A stretch of DNA of 64,000 nt from Rhipidocladum racemiflorum (Eukaryota; Streptophyta; Magnoliopsida; Poales; Poaceae): positions 26,134,039-26,198,038 of the forward strand of contig CM070584.1 in NCBI GenBank assembly GCA_036346355.1, written 5' to 3'. The translations under genes and the position numbers were made by a program. Under the pieces are notes generated by a model. That model was not told the DNA's origin and ran no database searches. It saw only the letters and a program-made list of their open reading frames with translations. Shown in pieces: positions 45,396 through 54,296 of the stretch. The stretch's first letter is position 1. Every line of letters starts with the position of its first letter.

Positions 45396-47138
45396 TGTAG
45401 GATCGAAGTATACGAATATAGCAATCAGAGGGGGGGGTGAATGATTGTGCGGAAGCTAAAACCAAATTCTTGACCTATTAAAAGTTCACCCCAAAACAGA
45501 ACCAAATAATTGCCTCGTTTTCGACAAAAACAGAATGACAGAGGTTTGGTAAAACGAGAATTCCCGGGGATCCAACCATCGAAACGATCTGAAATTTGGA
45601 CACAAGAAACTAGATTCCAATACGAATCGAACCCAAAAAGAATCAGCTCGATCGGACTTACGGATCAAAAGTTATGAGCTTCGCAAGCTTGCTGATCCAG
45701 AACTTGACGAGAATCAAACTAATCAAAACTTCAAGATTAAACAAGAACGACAAAAGATTGATCAACTAGACTTTGAGAAACACTAGATCAATATCCTAGA
45801 GAGGTTTTTGATGGATCAAATCAAGATAAAACTTGAAGAACAAAAACCAATCTAGAACTAGAACAAGCATGCAAACAAGAACCAAAACAGAAAATAATCA
45901 GAGCGACGTGGTTATCAGAGCACGCAAAAATCTTGGAAGAATTGATATTTATTTCTTGTCTATTATAATCTATTCAAAATAGTACAAACACTAAAACCAA
46001 GCTCAAAGCTTGATGCGCTCAGCTCTACTTGATGCCTTTCAACAGAGACCCCCACCTATTTAAAGCACCAACCCATTAAAAGAGTTACTGAATACGATTC
46101 CTATTCCTAGAAGGAACTGTGATCCAACTCAACTCTACTTGGCCCAACCTGGCCGAGTACAACTCTTGCACGCCGTATGGCAACCCTACCATACTCACGT
46201 GACTAACACTTTGCACGCGTATGGCCACCTGCCATACTCACGTGACTAACATCGTGCACGCGAATGACCTCCCGCCATTCTCACGTGACTAACCATTCTT
46301 CATGTGCACCATTCTCTTAGCCCGAACGCCCCGCATGACATCCTTGACCACCAAGACCTCGGTTCCTCCTGAACCTAGTCCCGAACCTCGGTTCCTCCAT
46401 GAACCTAGTTCCGGTCCCGTCATCGACCACATTCGTCTTCGAGCAATACCGCACATGAACAAACCACAAAACAATTCCGAGCACAAGTTCACGACTTGAC
46501 TCAATGTCAATCCATGCAACTACTCACATGAGTATTGCATAAAGTCCACTTCAAAAGAAGCATCATGAAATCATTACAAATTTCAAATTCACATTCAAAA
46601 TTCAAATCCAAATCGCTCAAAACCCTAATTGAGCTTAAAACGATTCACGACGGACAAACAAAGTTGGTCCGCTGTATAAGAAAAGTTTCTGTTCCAAGAA
46701 GCCAACCAAACGCGGAAAAACATCGTTCACAACGGACAAACAAAGTTGGTCCGTTGTACATGCAAAATGGCTTCGGTCATGAGCTCAAAACAAGTTCATT
46801 ACGGACCCCGAAGCTTGTCCGCGCAAGCGTGCTGCCGGTTTCACAAAAGTAAAACCCTAGAAAAGTCCATTCACGACGGACAAAAAGAATTAGTCCGTTG
46901 TACATGTGAAAATGACTTCGGTCATGGGCTCAAAAACATGTTCACAATGCACCCAAAAACACCATCCGTCGCAGATGGGAAACTTACTGCTTTCTTGAGA
47001 ATTTTGTCCGGCCAAGCACGCGTGAATCTCATCGCTTTCTTGTCAAATTGTCAAAACACATGAACAAACACATTTTGCAAATTCAAATCTAAGTTAATTT
47101 TTCAGTTCAAAGCCAATTTTTCAGCACATGATTTCACA
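45396..47138 (-). repeat. S-B 5' LTR (1743 bp)
   Basis: It has the same length as the 3' LTR with scattered substitutions and compensating short indels (for example near 45900 and 46075). The TATA-type box lies near 46057-46066 on the minus strand. Confidence 0.88.
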
Positions 47139-47918
47139 AATTAAGATAACCAAACTGGTTGCTCGACTTTATGGTCAAGTTACAAGAGTACGCCACACAG
47201 GGCGGAAACTTATTAAGGAAATGAATTGCAGCAGAATAAAAGCATCAACGTGGCGCCATCCAGTATACCACAGGCAACTGACTGGGCTCGCTCCCTAAGT
47301 AGACGGCTCCTCCTGAAGTTCTTCCTCCAAAGCTGGCGTCGCTTCTCCTTCAACTGATATTGTATTGTGGCAAGGGTGAGTACTTGGTACTCAGCAAGTC
47401 ATGCACAGAATGCAAACTATTATTCTATATGCATGGCTTATTACAAAGGATAGGCTAACAGGTACATTTGCAGTAAAACAGCAGTAAACAGTAGCGTAAG
47501 TAGATTCGAAAGCAGTAAAGGTAAAGATTATATCAATAACTTTTCCAGGAGTTAAGTAAACACTTTTCCTTTCCTAATCCACATTTCCATCAACGTCATC
47601 ATTTAACCCAACCAAACTTTCGAAGTTCAAGTTGTTTTCATGAAAGTCTAATCCTTGACTGTAATCCCCGAGCAATGTCCAGTGCCGCGGACACGGCTAT
47701 TCGAATAGATTTTACACTCTGCAGAGGTTATGCACTTTACCCACAAGATACAGTCAAACGCCACAAAGGCGAGTGATCGTAACAAAGTGTTTCAGAGACT
47801 ACAAATAAAACAAGTGAACCTCTCCGGCTTCTGTCATACACCATCCCTTCCCTTAACGGAGGCGAAATATGGGACCGACATACCGTTGGATGGGTAGCAT
47901 GCCATAGCACTGGTACGT
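47139..47918 (-). repeat. T3 LTR, second part
   Basis: It resumes after the AATTA copy (AGATAACCAAACTGG) and runs through the hairpin and acidic terminal exon (about 47290-47385; frame intact, ends TAG). It stops at GGTACGT, where T4 begins. TACGT (47914-47918) is the probable T4 target copy. The rest of T3 is off the window. Confidence 0.78.
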
Positions 47919-48609
47919 TGTAACACCCCAAATTTTTGTTTTTCATGAGTTTAATCAAGATTTGGCACTTTGGTGAATTTTTGGAATTTTCTGGAATTTA
48001 TTTGGATTTATTTGGAATTTATCCTCTTTTGAAATAATTAAAGAATTTGACTTTGCAAATAAAATTTTGTTGGAAGTATTTTATTTAAGTCCAAAATGTT
48101 CCAAAATATTTTCCAGAATTTTTCTGGAATTTTTCTGATCCTTTTGCTATTTCTAATGAATTAAATGAATTTCTGGGAATTAATTGGATTATTTAATCAC
48201 TCGAAAATGCGAATGGGTTTGTACTGTTCATCCGACCGAGCCCGAGTCAGACTCGAGTCCGAGTTCGACCCGCACCCGACCGCGCCGCACGGTTCGGTCG
48301 AACCACAGATTTAACCTAACCCTGCGGGACCGTCGGATCGAGATCCAACGGCCCACGTTGGCCCACGTAGCCGCATGCGTAAATCGCACTTGACCCTAAC
48401 CCAGTATCAATCTGGACCGCTGGATCAAGATCCAACGGTCAGGATCAACCTACGCGTAGCACGGCCGCGCCCGAACCATCTCCGCCGTTGATCGCGCCAC
48501 GTGGATGGCCCATGTGCGTCCACGTCACCTAATCCGAGTCCCCGCCAGACTCCGCCGTCGCCCGCGAGTGGGCCTCGGTTTTCGCGAGATTCACGGAAGC
48601 CGAGGGCAC

Positions 48610-48617
48610 TATTTAAT
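48610..48617 (+). promoter_or_regulatory. Candidate TATA box of T4 5' LTR
   Basis: TATTTAAT follows GGGCAC and precedes a CG-rich leader that has no ATG up to the GTGAGT at 48960. It is conserved in all long T LTRs (58031 here; minus strand 17379 and 27767). A promoter is the likely reading but is unproven. Confidence 0.55.
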
Positions 48618-48956
48618 GCGCCGCCGCCACCACCGGGTTCCACTCTTCCGTGCGCACCCGTGCCCCCAAACCATCTCGCCTGAGCTGCCGCCATTCACTC
48701 GTGCGAGCTCGCCGTAGTTGATTCTCCCCTCCGCCGCGGTTTCTTCCGTGTTCCGCCGCCGTCAAGCCCAGATCCAGATTCCCCAGGCCGAGACGCGTTC
48801 GGGAGTGCCACTCACTTCGCCGGAGACGCACGGAAACGTCGTTCGAGAGGTCGCCGTCCCCAGCTCCGGCCAACTTAGCTCCGCCGCACCCTCACCGTCC
48901 CCGCGAGCTCTGCTAGCCGTCGGATCTTCATCAAGCGGACCAGATCGCGCCACGTC

Positions 48957-48965
48957 ACCCTCGGT
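48957..48965 (+). promoter_or_regulatory. Candidate splice donor in T4 5' LTR leader
   Basis: CTCG|GTGAGTT closely matches the plant 5' splice consensus. It is repeated at 58377-58386 and, on the minus strand, at about 17038-17044 in T1 (CACG|GTGAGT). T2 has the weaker GTAAAA near 27400. Confidence 0.4.
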
Positions 48966-49344
48966 GAGTTCCCCGTTGAAAATCCCAGATCTAATCCCAA
49001 CCGTTGGATCTAGATCCAACGGCTTAGATTGTGCCACGTAGCTAGAACTGCACCAGGCTAGGATAGATCTCAGCCGTTAGATCAAGATCGAACGGCTACG
49101 GTGAGTCACGTGTTTCCCAAACCCGTAAAGAACTAGATTGGATCTGGACCGTTGGATCAACATCCAACGGCCCAGATCGACCACGTCCGCTCCAACGCGT
49201 GTAGCCCAGATCCAATCCTAGCCGTCGGATTTCAAACCAACGGCTCGGATCGAGCCACGTGCCCGGGGAGACGAACCGCCGCGCCCACGCGGACGTGAGC
49301 GTGGGGCACTGACAAGCCGGGCCCGCGTGTCAGCGACCGCACAG

Positions 49345-49579
49345 TGACGTCACCCATGACGTCATCGGTGGGTCCGACCGGTCAGACGCCTCGGCCGAGC
49401 CCCGCTGACGTCACCGCTGACGTCACCTAAGGGGTCCCACCTGTCAGCCGCACGTGGAGCCGTGGACCGAGTCCACGGTGGACCCAAACCGAACCGTGGA
49501 CCTAGTCTATGGACCGGCTGACGCAATAAATCGATTTTTCATTAGAAAAATAATTCGGAGGAAAATCACGCTGACGTCA
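49345..49579 (+). promoter_or_regulatory. Five TGACGTCA motifs in T4 5' LTR
   Basis: Perfect TGACGTCA sites lie at 49345-49352, 49357-49364, 49406-49413, 49418-49425 and 49572-49579. This palindrome is the known core bound by plant TGA/bZIP factors. Here they lie downstream of the TATA box, inside the putative first intron. Confidence 0.6.
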
Positions 49580-49961
49580 TAATCGATTTTATTTTAAGAA
49601 TAAAGATTTAAATTCGGTTTATTGATTTCAGAATTTGTTTCAAACTTCAAACGCTTATAACTTTTGCGTTTTAACTCCGATTTGAGTGATTTAAATTTCT
49701 AAATTTGTATAAAATTGAGATCTACCTAATGATGAATTTTATTTAACTTTTGGACCAAAGTTTTTCTCTGTAATATTATTTAATTGATTATTTAAACTAT
49801 GAATGCTTATAACTTTTGCATTTAAACTCCGAATTTGACGATTCCAGTTTCTAAAAATTTATAAAATTATGCTCTCTATGTTTATGAACTTTATTTGGAT
49901 GTTTGGATACTTTTTGTCTACTGTTTATTTATTATTTGCTATTTGCACGCTTTATGAGTAG

Positions 49962-50042
49962 ACGTTGAAGTGCACGAAGGCTTCGAAGGAGAAGTGTTGC
50001 CCCAGGAGCCAGCTCAGGACCAAGAACAAGTACTCTTTGAAG
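49962..50042 (+). other. Acidic internal exon-like segment in T4 5' LTR
   Basis: The 81-nt segment lies between GAGTAG and GAAG|GCAAGT. It is open with phase 1 at both ends and encodes EGFEGEVLPQEPAQDQEQV. Copies in the T2, T1-distal and T4 3' LTRs keep the frame, the AG and the GCAAGT; only the T1 3' LTR has a stop. There is no ATG in the segment. Confidence 0.5.
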
Positions 50043-51204
50043 GCAAGTTGTGCTTTGACCATGTTGATCCAACTTTCAAATTAATTGGATTGAAACTATT
50101 ACATGCTAGTTTAACTAGAAAAATACTTTATTTAAATTTGGGAAAATTAGATAAATGCCAAATTGCTGTATGACACCTTGGTTATTTAAATATGTGCCAT
50201 GACCCTTGTCACCCTAGTTGAGGATTAAATAGTTGGACATTACTAAATTGCCAACATGGGAAATTAGATCGTGGTAGTATTTTGCTTAGACCTGCTATGT
50301 GCTCATGACATGATTTTGGACACTCAAATGTTAATATTGACTTAATGATATATTGAACCTATTTTGGAAAGGTATCATGTGTTGTGATGTTGATGGCACG
50401 TGGTGCATGGTAATCAACTGGGGGTTTTATAAATAGTTTTCGACCGGGGCATGTGGCAAGAATGATCGGGTGGGCCAGTTGTGGCACCGGGAACGTTGTG
50501 TTGGTTCTTCGGGTAGTCTTGCCCTGGTCACCCTAAGGACTTAACATTGCAAGCCTTTGAACTGAGTCAAGCGTGCAACCACATGTCTGTAATGGGACAG
50601 ACCTAGTTGATTAAGTTGCTAATAACGTACCTGTGGGACCTCAGGTTGTCAACTACACCCTTTGTGTGGTTGTACGGGGGAACGTACCGGGGTTGCGGCC
50701 AGGTACCCATCTAACGGTGTATTGGCCTAAACTTCGCCTTCGCTAAGGGAAGGGTTAGTGTGCAATCGCCGGGGAGGACCACTTGTACTGTTAGAAGTCT
50801 CCGAAAGACTCTGTTACGGGCACTCGCCTTTGTGGTGTTTGACTGTATCTTGTGAGTAAAGTGCATAACCTCTGCAGAGTGTAAAATAACTTGGTCTCGA
50901 ATAGCCATGTCCGCGGTATTGGACATCGCTCGGGAATTACAGTTAAGGTTTAGACTTTCTTGAAAATAACTTGGTCTTGAAAGGTTGGGTTTGGTTTAAT
51001 AATGATGTTGATGGAAATGTGAATTTAGAATCGGGAAAGATGTTTATTTAACTCCTGGAAAAGTTATTGATGCTATACTTGTTTTTACTGCTTTCAAAAC
51101 TACTTACGATACTTGTTAAATGCTGTTTTACTGCAAATATACCCTGAGCTATTCCGTTGTACTAAGCCATGCATGTAGTATATTAGTTTGCATTCTGTGC
51201 ATGA

Positions 51205-51308
51205 CTTGCTGAGTACCAAGTACTCACCCTTGCCACAATACAACACCAGTTGAGGAAGAATCTACACCAGTTTTGGAGGAGGAGCTCCCAGAGGAACCGT
51301 CTAACTAG
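51205..51308 (+). other. Hairpin block and acidic terminal exon in T4 5' LTR
   Basis: CTTGCTGAG at 51205 and CTCAC at 51223-51227 flank GAGTAC/GTACTC arms. The AG at 51248-51249 precedes a frame that, taking G from the upstream segment, reads acidic residues (LEEELPEEPSN) to TAG at 51306-51308. The implied GC-AG intron is 50043-51249. Similar in-frame segments occur in the T1, T2, T3 and T4 3' LTRs. Confidence 0.5.
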
Positions 51309-51599
51309 GGAGCGAGCTCAGTCAGTTGCCTGTGGTATACTGGATGGCGCCACGATGTTATCTTATTTTTTTTCCGCTGCTATTATTTCTCTCTTAATAA
51401 GTTCGCCCTGCAAGGCGTATATTTGTAACTTGACCATAAGGTCAAGCAACCAGTTTGGTTAACTATTTAAGTACTTTATTAATTCGTCGAGTATGATTGT
51501 GATATTTACCAATGTTGAGACTGTGTGCACTAGCGCATTCCTGGACTAGTGCTGAATACACAGAGGGTCCGGATTTGCAAATTCGGGTCCCGACAGAGG

Positions 51600-51611
51600 T
51601 GGTATCAGAGC
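51600..51611 (+). promoter_or_regulatory. Primer-binding site of T4
   Basis: TGGTATCAGAGC lies four bases after the LTR end and is an exact match to the complement of initiator tRNA-Met. Confidence 0.9.
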
Positions 51612-51778
51612 CATACTGACTGTAGGCTCACCCATAGTTAGAATGGTCGTAGTGAGGATAAAACCTATTTTCTAAAGATAAAAGTTGTCAAGATAATGAA
51701 TGAATTCTCGACTTACCCCTTTTCTTCCTTGTTCATACCCCTTGCTGAGTTCTTTTCGTCTTTCACATTGATTTTAAA

Positions 51779-52582
51779 ATGCTGCGTTCTTACGCGAGCG
51801 TCTTTTGGCAGATGATGATGAAGAACAACTACGCCGAGCGTGAAGGAGGCTATGCTGCCGAGTTGTGGCGTATGCTTCAGTTTCTTGGAGGTTTTGAGAG
51901 GCCGCTCTTCCGAGGGACTACACTGGTGCAAGCAGGACTGGTCATAGGATGGGACGTCCGGATCACGGTGTATGCCCGAGAGAAGACAAAGTTCAGTCGC
52001 CCTTTTCACTTCACCGCCAGGAGGTCTACCTTTGAGATTGGAATCCAAGAGGTGTCGCATCGAGCAATGCAGCAGATCGCTCGCACCTATTCCAGGGAGC
52101 TGGAAGGCACAGTGTTCCATCACCACCCACGCCGAGACAGCAGAGTTCAACGGGAGCCGATAGAAGATGAGGACGCTACCATCACTCACTTAGCCAGATT
52201 CGTCGCCGCTCAGGAGGAGCTGATCGAAGACACAGTTCAGGAGTTGAAGAAGGCTCGCGAACAAGTTGAGGAGGAGAAGAAGCACTTGGGGAATGCTCGT
52301 GAGTATGTCGCCTATGCTGCGGAAAGGATCGCAGAGTTGGAGACAACACTGTATGGCCAGGGTCCCGATCCAGTGTTGGAGTTGGACGCTCCAGAGCCAG
52401 AGGAGGAACCAGAAGAGGTGCCACCTGCACCCGCGCCACAGCCACAGCAGCAGCCAGATCCAGAACCAGAGGAAGACGCCGCGTCGTCAACCACAGCTGC
52501 AGTTGTGGGGCATGGCGATTGTTTCGCGCCGATGCCGCCGCACCCACCGCGAGGAGGCAGTGGAGGTTTTCTCGACGAGTGA
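51779..52582 (+). CDS. orf0: coiled-coil protein upstream of gag in T4
   Basis: An intact 267-codon frame begins at ATG 51779, the first long frame after the primer-binding site. Residues 1-128 look globular (NNYAEREGGY, FGGFERP-like, AREKTKFSRPFHF, RELEGTVFHHHPRR). Residues 140-192 are a strong coiled coil (TVQELKKAREQVEEEKKHL). Residues 198-234 are Glu/Pro/Gln-rich, and the end is Pro/Gly-rich. No RT, zinc or protease motif is present. T1 has a homologous, broken copy in the same place. An extra orf0 upstream of gag is, from memory, known in long-LTR rice gypsy elements such as RIRE3/RIRE8. The role is unknown; self-association or RNP function is a guess. Confidence 0.8.
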   Translation: MLRSYASVFWQMMMKNNYAEREGGYAAELWRMLQFLGGFERPLFRGTTLVQAGLVIGWDVRITVYAREKTKFSRPFHFTARRSTFEIGIQEVSHRAMQQIARTYSRELEGTVFHHHPRRDSRVQREPIEDEDATITHLARFVAAQEELIEDTVQELKKAREQVEEEKKHLGNAREYVAYAAERIAELETTLYGQGPDPVLELDAPEPEEEPEEVPPAPAPQPQQQPDPEPEEDAASSTTAAVVGHGDCFAPMPPHPPRGGSGGFLDE

Positions 52583-52838
52583 TCGTAGGTTTTGCTGTTA
52601 GGACTCCTTCGTCGAGTCGCGTTATAGAATAAGAGTCACCCTTTAGAGGTGTTGGTTTTTCATTGTTTGCTGAGTGTGCAGTATGTGTTGCAGGCCCTTA
52701 GGCATTGTAAGCAACCATACCAAGTATAATTATTGTTAATAAAGTTGGATTTTGAGTTACACTTTTCCCCCGCATAGTTTCCCTACTACTTGTCTATTCT
52801 TGTTCCCTCTTATCTCTAAACCTTGGAGCAATCGACAG
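52583..52838 (+). other. Spacer between orf0 and gag in T4
   Basis: This 256-bp stretch has no frame of note. A frame open to gag extends upstream to about 52752 but has no ATG before the gag start. Confidence 0.5.
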
Positions 52839-53762
52839 ATGGTGAACACCCGCGGAAACCTTGGAGGCAACGGCAGTGGTTCTCGCCCAGCTGGGAACCC
52901 CAATGATGGAGCACATGCACCCCACCTAGCACCGCCAGTTGACATGCAGAATTTTGGAGCTTTTTTTGCTGCTCAGACTCAGTTGATGCATGCTATGATG
53001 CAACAGATGCAACACGTCACTGCTCAGGCCACAGCTAATCAAGTCAATCAGGGACAACGCCAGAATACAAGACTGTCAGAGTTCATGAGGACTCATCCAC
53101 CCACTTTCTCCGAGAATGCCAATCCGTTGGAGGCCGATGATTGGTTAAGGTCAATTGAGAGGAAGCTACACATTGCTCAATGCATGGGAAATGAGAAGGT
53201 ACTCTACGCTTCTCATCAGTTGGAAGGGACAGCCGCCGAATGGTGGGGGAACTTCTGCGCCACGCAGGAGAACCCTCAAGACATCACTTGGGAGGAGTTT
53301 ACAGCTGCGTTTCATCAGTATCATGTGCCAGAAGGAATTATGGACCTCAAGAAGGAGGAGTTCAGAGCACTGAAGCAAGGTAATCAGCCTGTGGCCGAAT
53401 ACCTGAACAAGTTTACACAGCTTGCACGCTACGCACCTGAAGATGTAGCGACAGATAAAGCCAGACAATCTCGCTTTATGAAGGGACTTAACTCAGGACT
53501 ACAGGTGGGACTGATCACCCACACCTTTCCAGATTTCCAAGAGTTGGTGAATAAAGCGCTTATTCTTGAGGACAAGCGCAAGGAACTGGACGACAACAGG
53601 AAGCGAAGGGTGCAACAGCAGGGATCGCGTCAGGGAGCGCAACAACGTTTGAGAGTTGCGCCAAATCAGTTTTTCATATTCCAGCCACAGAATGCAACCA
53701 GGACACCGTCACCAGCACCAAGACCCGTCAATCAGAATTATCAGACCCAAGATCACCCGTAA
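52839..53762 (+). CDS. T4 gag, ends early by frameshift
   Basis: ATG at 52839 starts MVNTRGNLGGNGSG, matching T1 gag. The core carries FSENANPLEADDWLRSIERK, LYASHQLEGTAAEWW, WEEFTAAFHQYHVPEGIMDL and LITHTFPDFQELVNKALI, the usual plant retrotransposon gag domain. A basic Gln/Arg segment follows. The frame stops at 53762, before the zinc knuckle that T1 gag still has. The knuckle is found just after, out of frame. Gag would form the particle; this version would lack its RNA-binding end. Confidence 0.87.
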   Translation: MVNTRGNLGGNGSGSRPAGNPNDGAHAPHLAPPVDMQNFGAFFAAQTQLMHAMMQQMQHVTAQATANQVNQGQRQNTRLSEFMRTHPPTFSENANPLEADDWLRSIERKLHIAQCMGNEKVLYASHQLEGTAAEWWGNFCATQENPQDITWEEFTAAFHQYHVPEGIMDLKKEEFRALKQGNQPVAEYLNKFTQLARYAPEDVATDKARQSRFMKGLNSGLQVGLITHTFPDFQELVNKALILEDKRKELDDNRKRRVQQQGSRQGAQQRLRVAPNQFFIFQPQNATRTPSPAPRPVNQNYQTQDHP

Positions 53763-54296
53763 ACGCCACTTCGTGCGATCAACAGGGGCGGTGAGACGCT
53801 GCTACAATCGCAACGAGCCAGACACTTTGCCAGCGATTGCCCTAAGAAGACGGCAGGAGTGACCCCACCCGCTTCAACTGGGATCCACACCAGCCAGACG
53901 CCAAAGACCAGGAGCGCACCCTGCATCGTGGTGAGAGGCCGAGTCAACCATGTCACCGCAGATGCACCGCAGAATGCCACAGGACGTCGTCTTGGGTAAG
54001 TTACTTGTTAACTCATGCACCTGCTTGATTTTGTTTGATTCTGGAGCTCGCATTCGTTTGTTTCTCAAGGCTTTGCTGCTAAAAATGATTTGGAGATTAC
54101 AAGACTTAAATGCATGCTTTTGGTTCAAACCCCTGGTTCTGAACTCCGAACTAAAGTAGGATGTTCTGGGGTGAGAATACTAATAGATGGGATAGAGTTC
54201 CTAGCGAACCTTATTGTATTGGAAACCCAAACCTTAGATGTTATTTTGGGAATGGATTGGTTATCCAAGCACAAGGCCGTTTTGGATTGTGGATGA
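53763..54296 (+). pseudogene. T4 zinc knuckle and protease, frameshifted
   Basis: Knuckle pieces CYNRNE and HFASDCPKK (53800-53858) lie in different frames, and the second cysteine is Arg. The protease follows with VRGRVNHVT, then after another shift FDSGA (about 54031-54045), then VGCSGVRILIDGIEFLANLI and GMDWLSKHKAVLDCG (54150-54292). TGA at 54294-54296 closes the frame just before pol. At least three lesions separate gag from pol, so a full gag-pol product cannot be made. Confidence 0.82.

Larger units (their letters stand above)
39628..47138 (-). mobile_element. Deleted copia element S-B (Sirevirus-type), 7511 bp
   Basis: Two LTRs of 1743 bp each (39628-41370, 45396-47138) and the perfect 5-bp duplication AATTA (39623-39627, 47139-47143) define it. 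The minus strand carries a primer-binding site, gag with two zinc knuckles, a protease relic and an RNase H relic. Integrase and most of RT are gone, so it is non-autonomous and would depend on relatives such as S-A. It sits in the T3 LTR. Confidence 0.9.
48330..49243 (+). repeat. Six spaced palindromes in T4 5' LTR
   Basis: Palindromes with arms CCGTTGGATC and GATCCAACGG around two bases lie at 48330-48351, 48417-48438, 49001-49022, 49074-49095, 49149-49170 and 49222-49243, some arms mutated. Most are followed within about 20 bases by a GCCACGT-type G-box core. The last four are spaced about 73 bp apart. The same set is in the T4 3' LTR (57750-58665) and, reversed, in T1 and T2. Confidence 0.8.
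47919..51595 (+). repeat. T4 5' LTR (3677 bp)
   Basis: It runs from TGTAACACCCC to GGTCCCGACA. It includes a TATA-type box (48610), a run of CCGTTGGATC palindromes (48330-49243), five TGACGTCA motifs (49345-49579), a GTGAGT donor (48960), two acidic exon-like segments and a hairpin block (51205). The LTR is far longer than the usual gypsy LTR, and most of it lies downstream of the TATA box. Confidence 0.92.

Noticed and set aside
48330..49243. Spaced palindromes as a CRISPR array
   Set aside because: The units are inverted repeats with unequal spacing in a eukaryotic LTR. There are no uniform spacers and no cas genes.
51250..51462. A 70-codon plus-strand frame (and 60653-60841) as a small gene
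   Set aside because: It starts without a usual ATG context and overlaps the acidic terminal exon in another phase. It is not preserved in other T LTR copies.
51600..51611. TGGTATCAGAGC matches as tRNA genes
   Set aside because: Only 12-14 bases match the tRNA 3' end complement, next to LTR edges. These are primer-binding sites.
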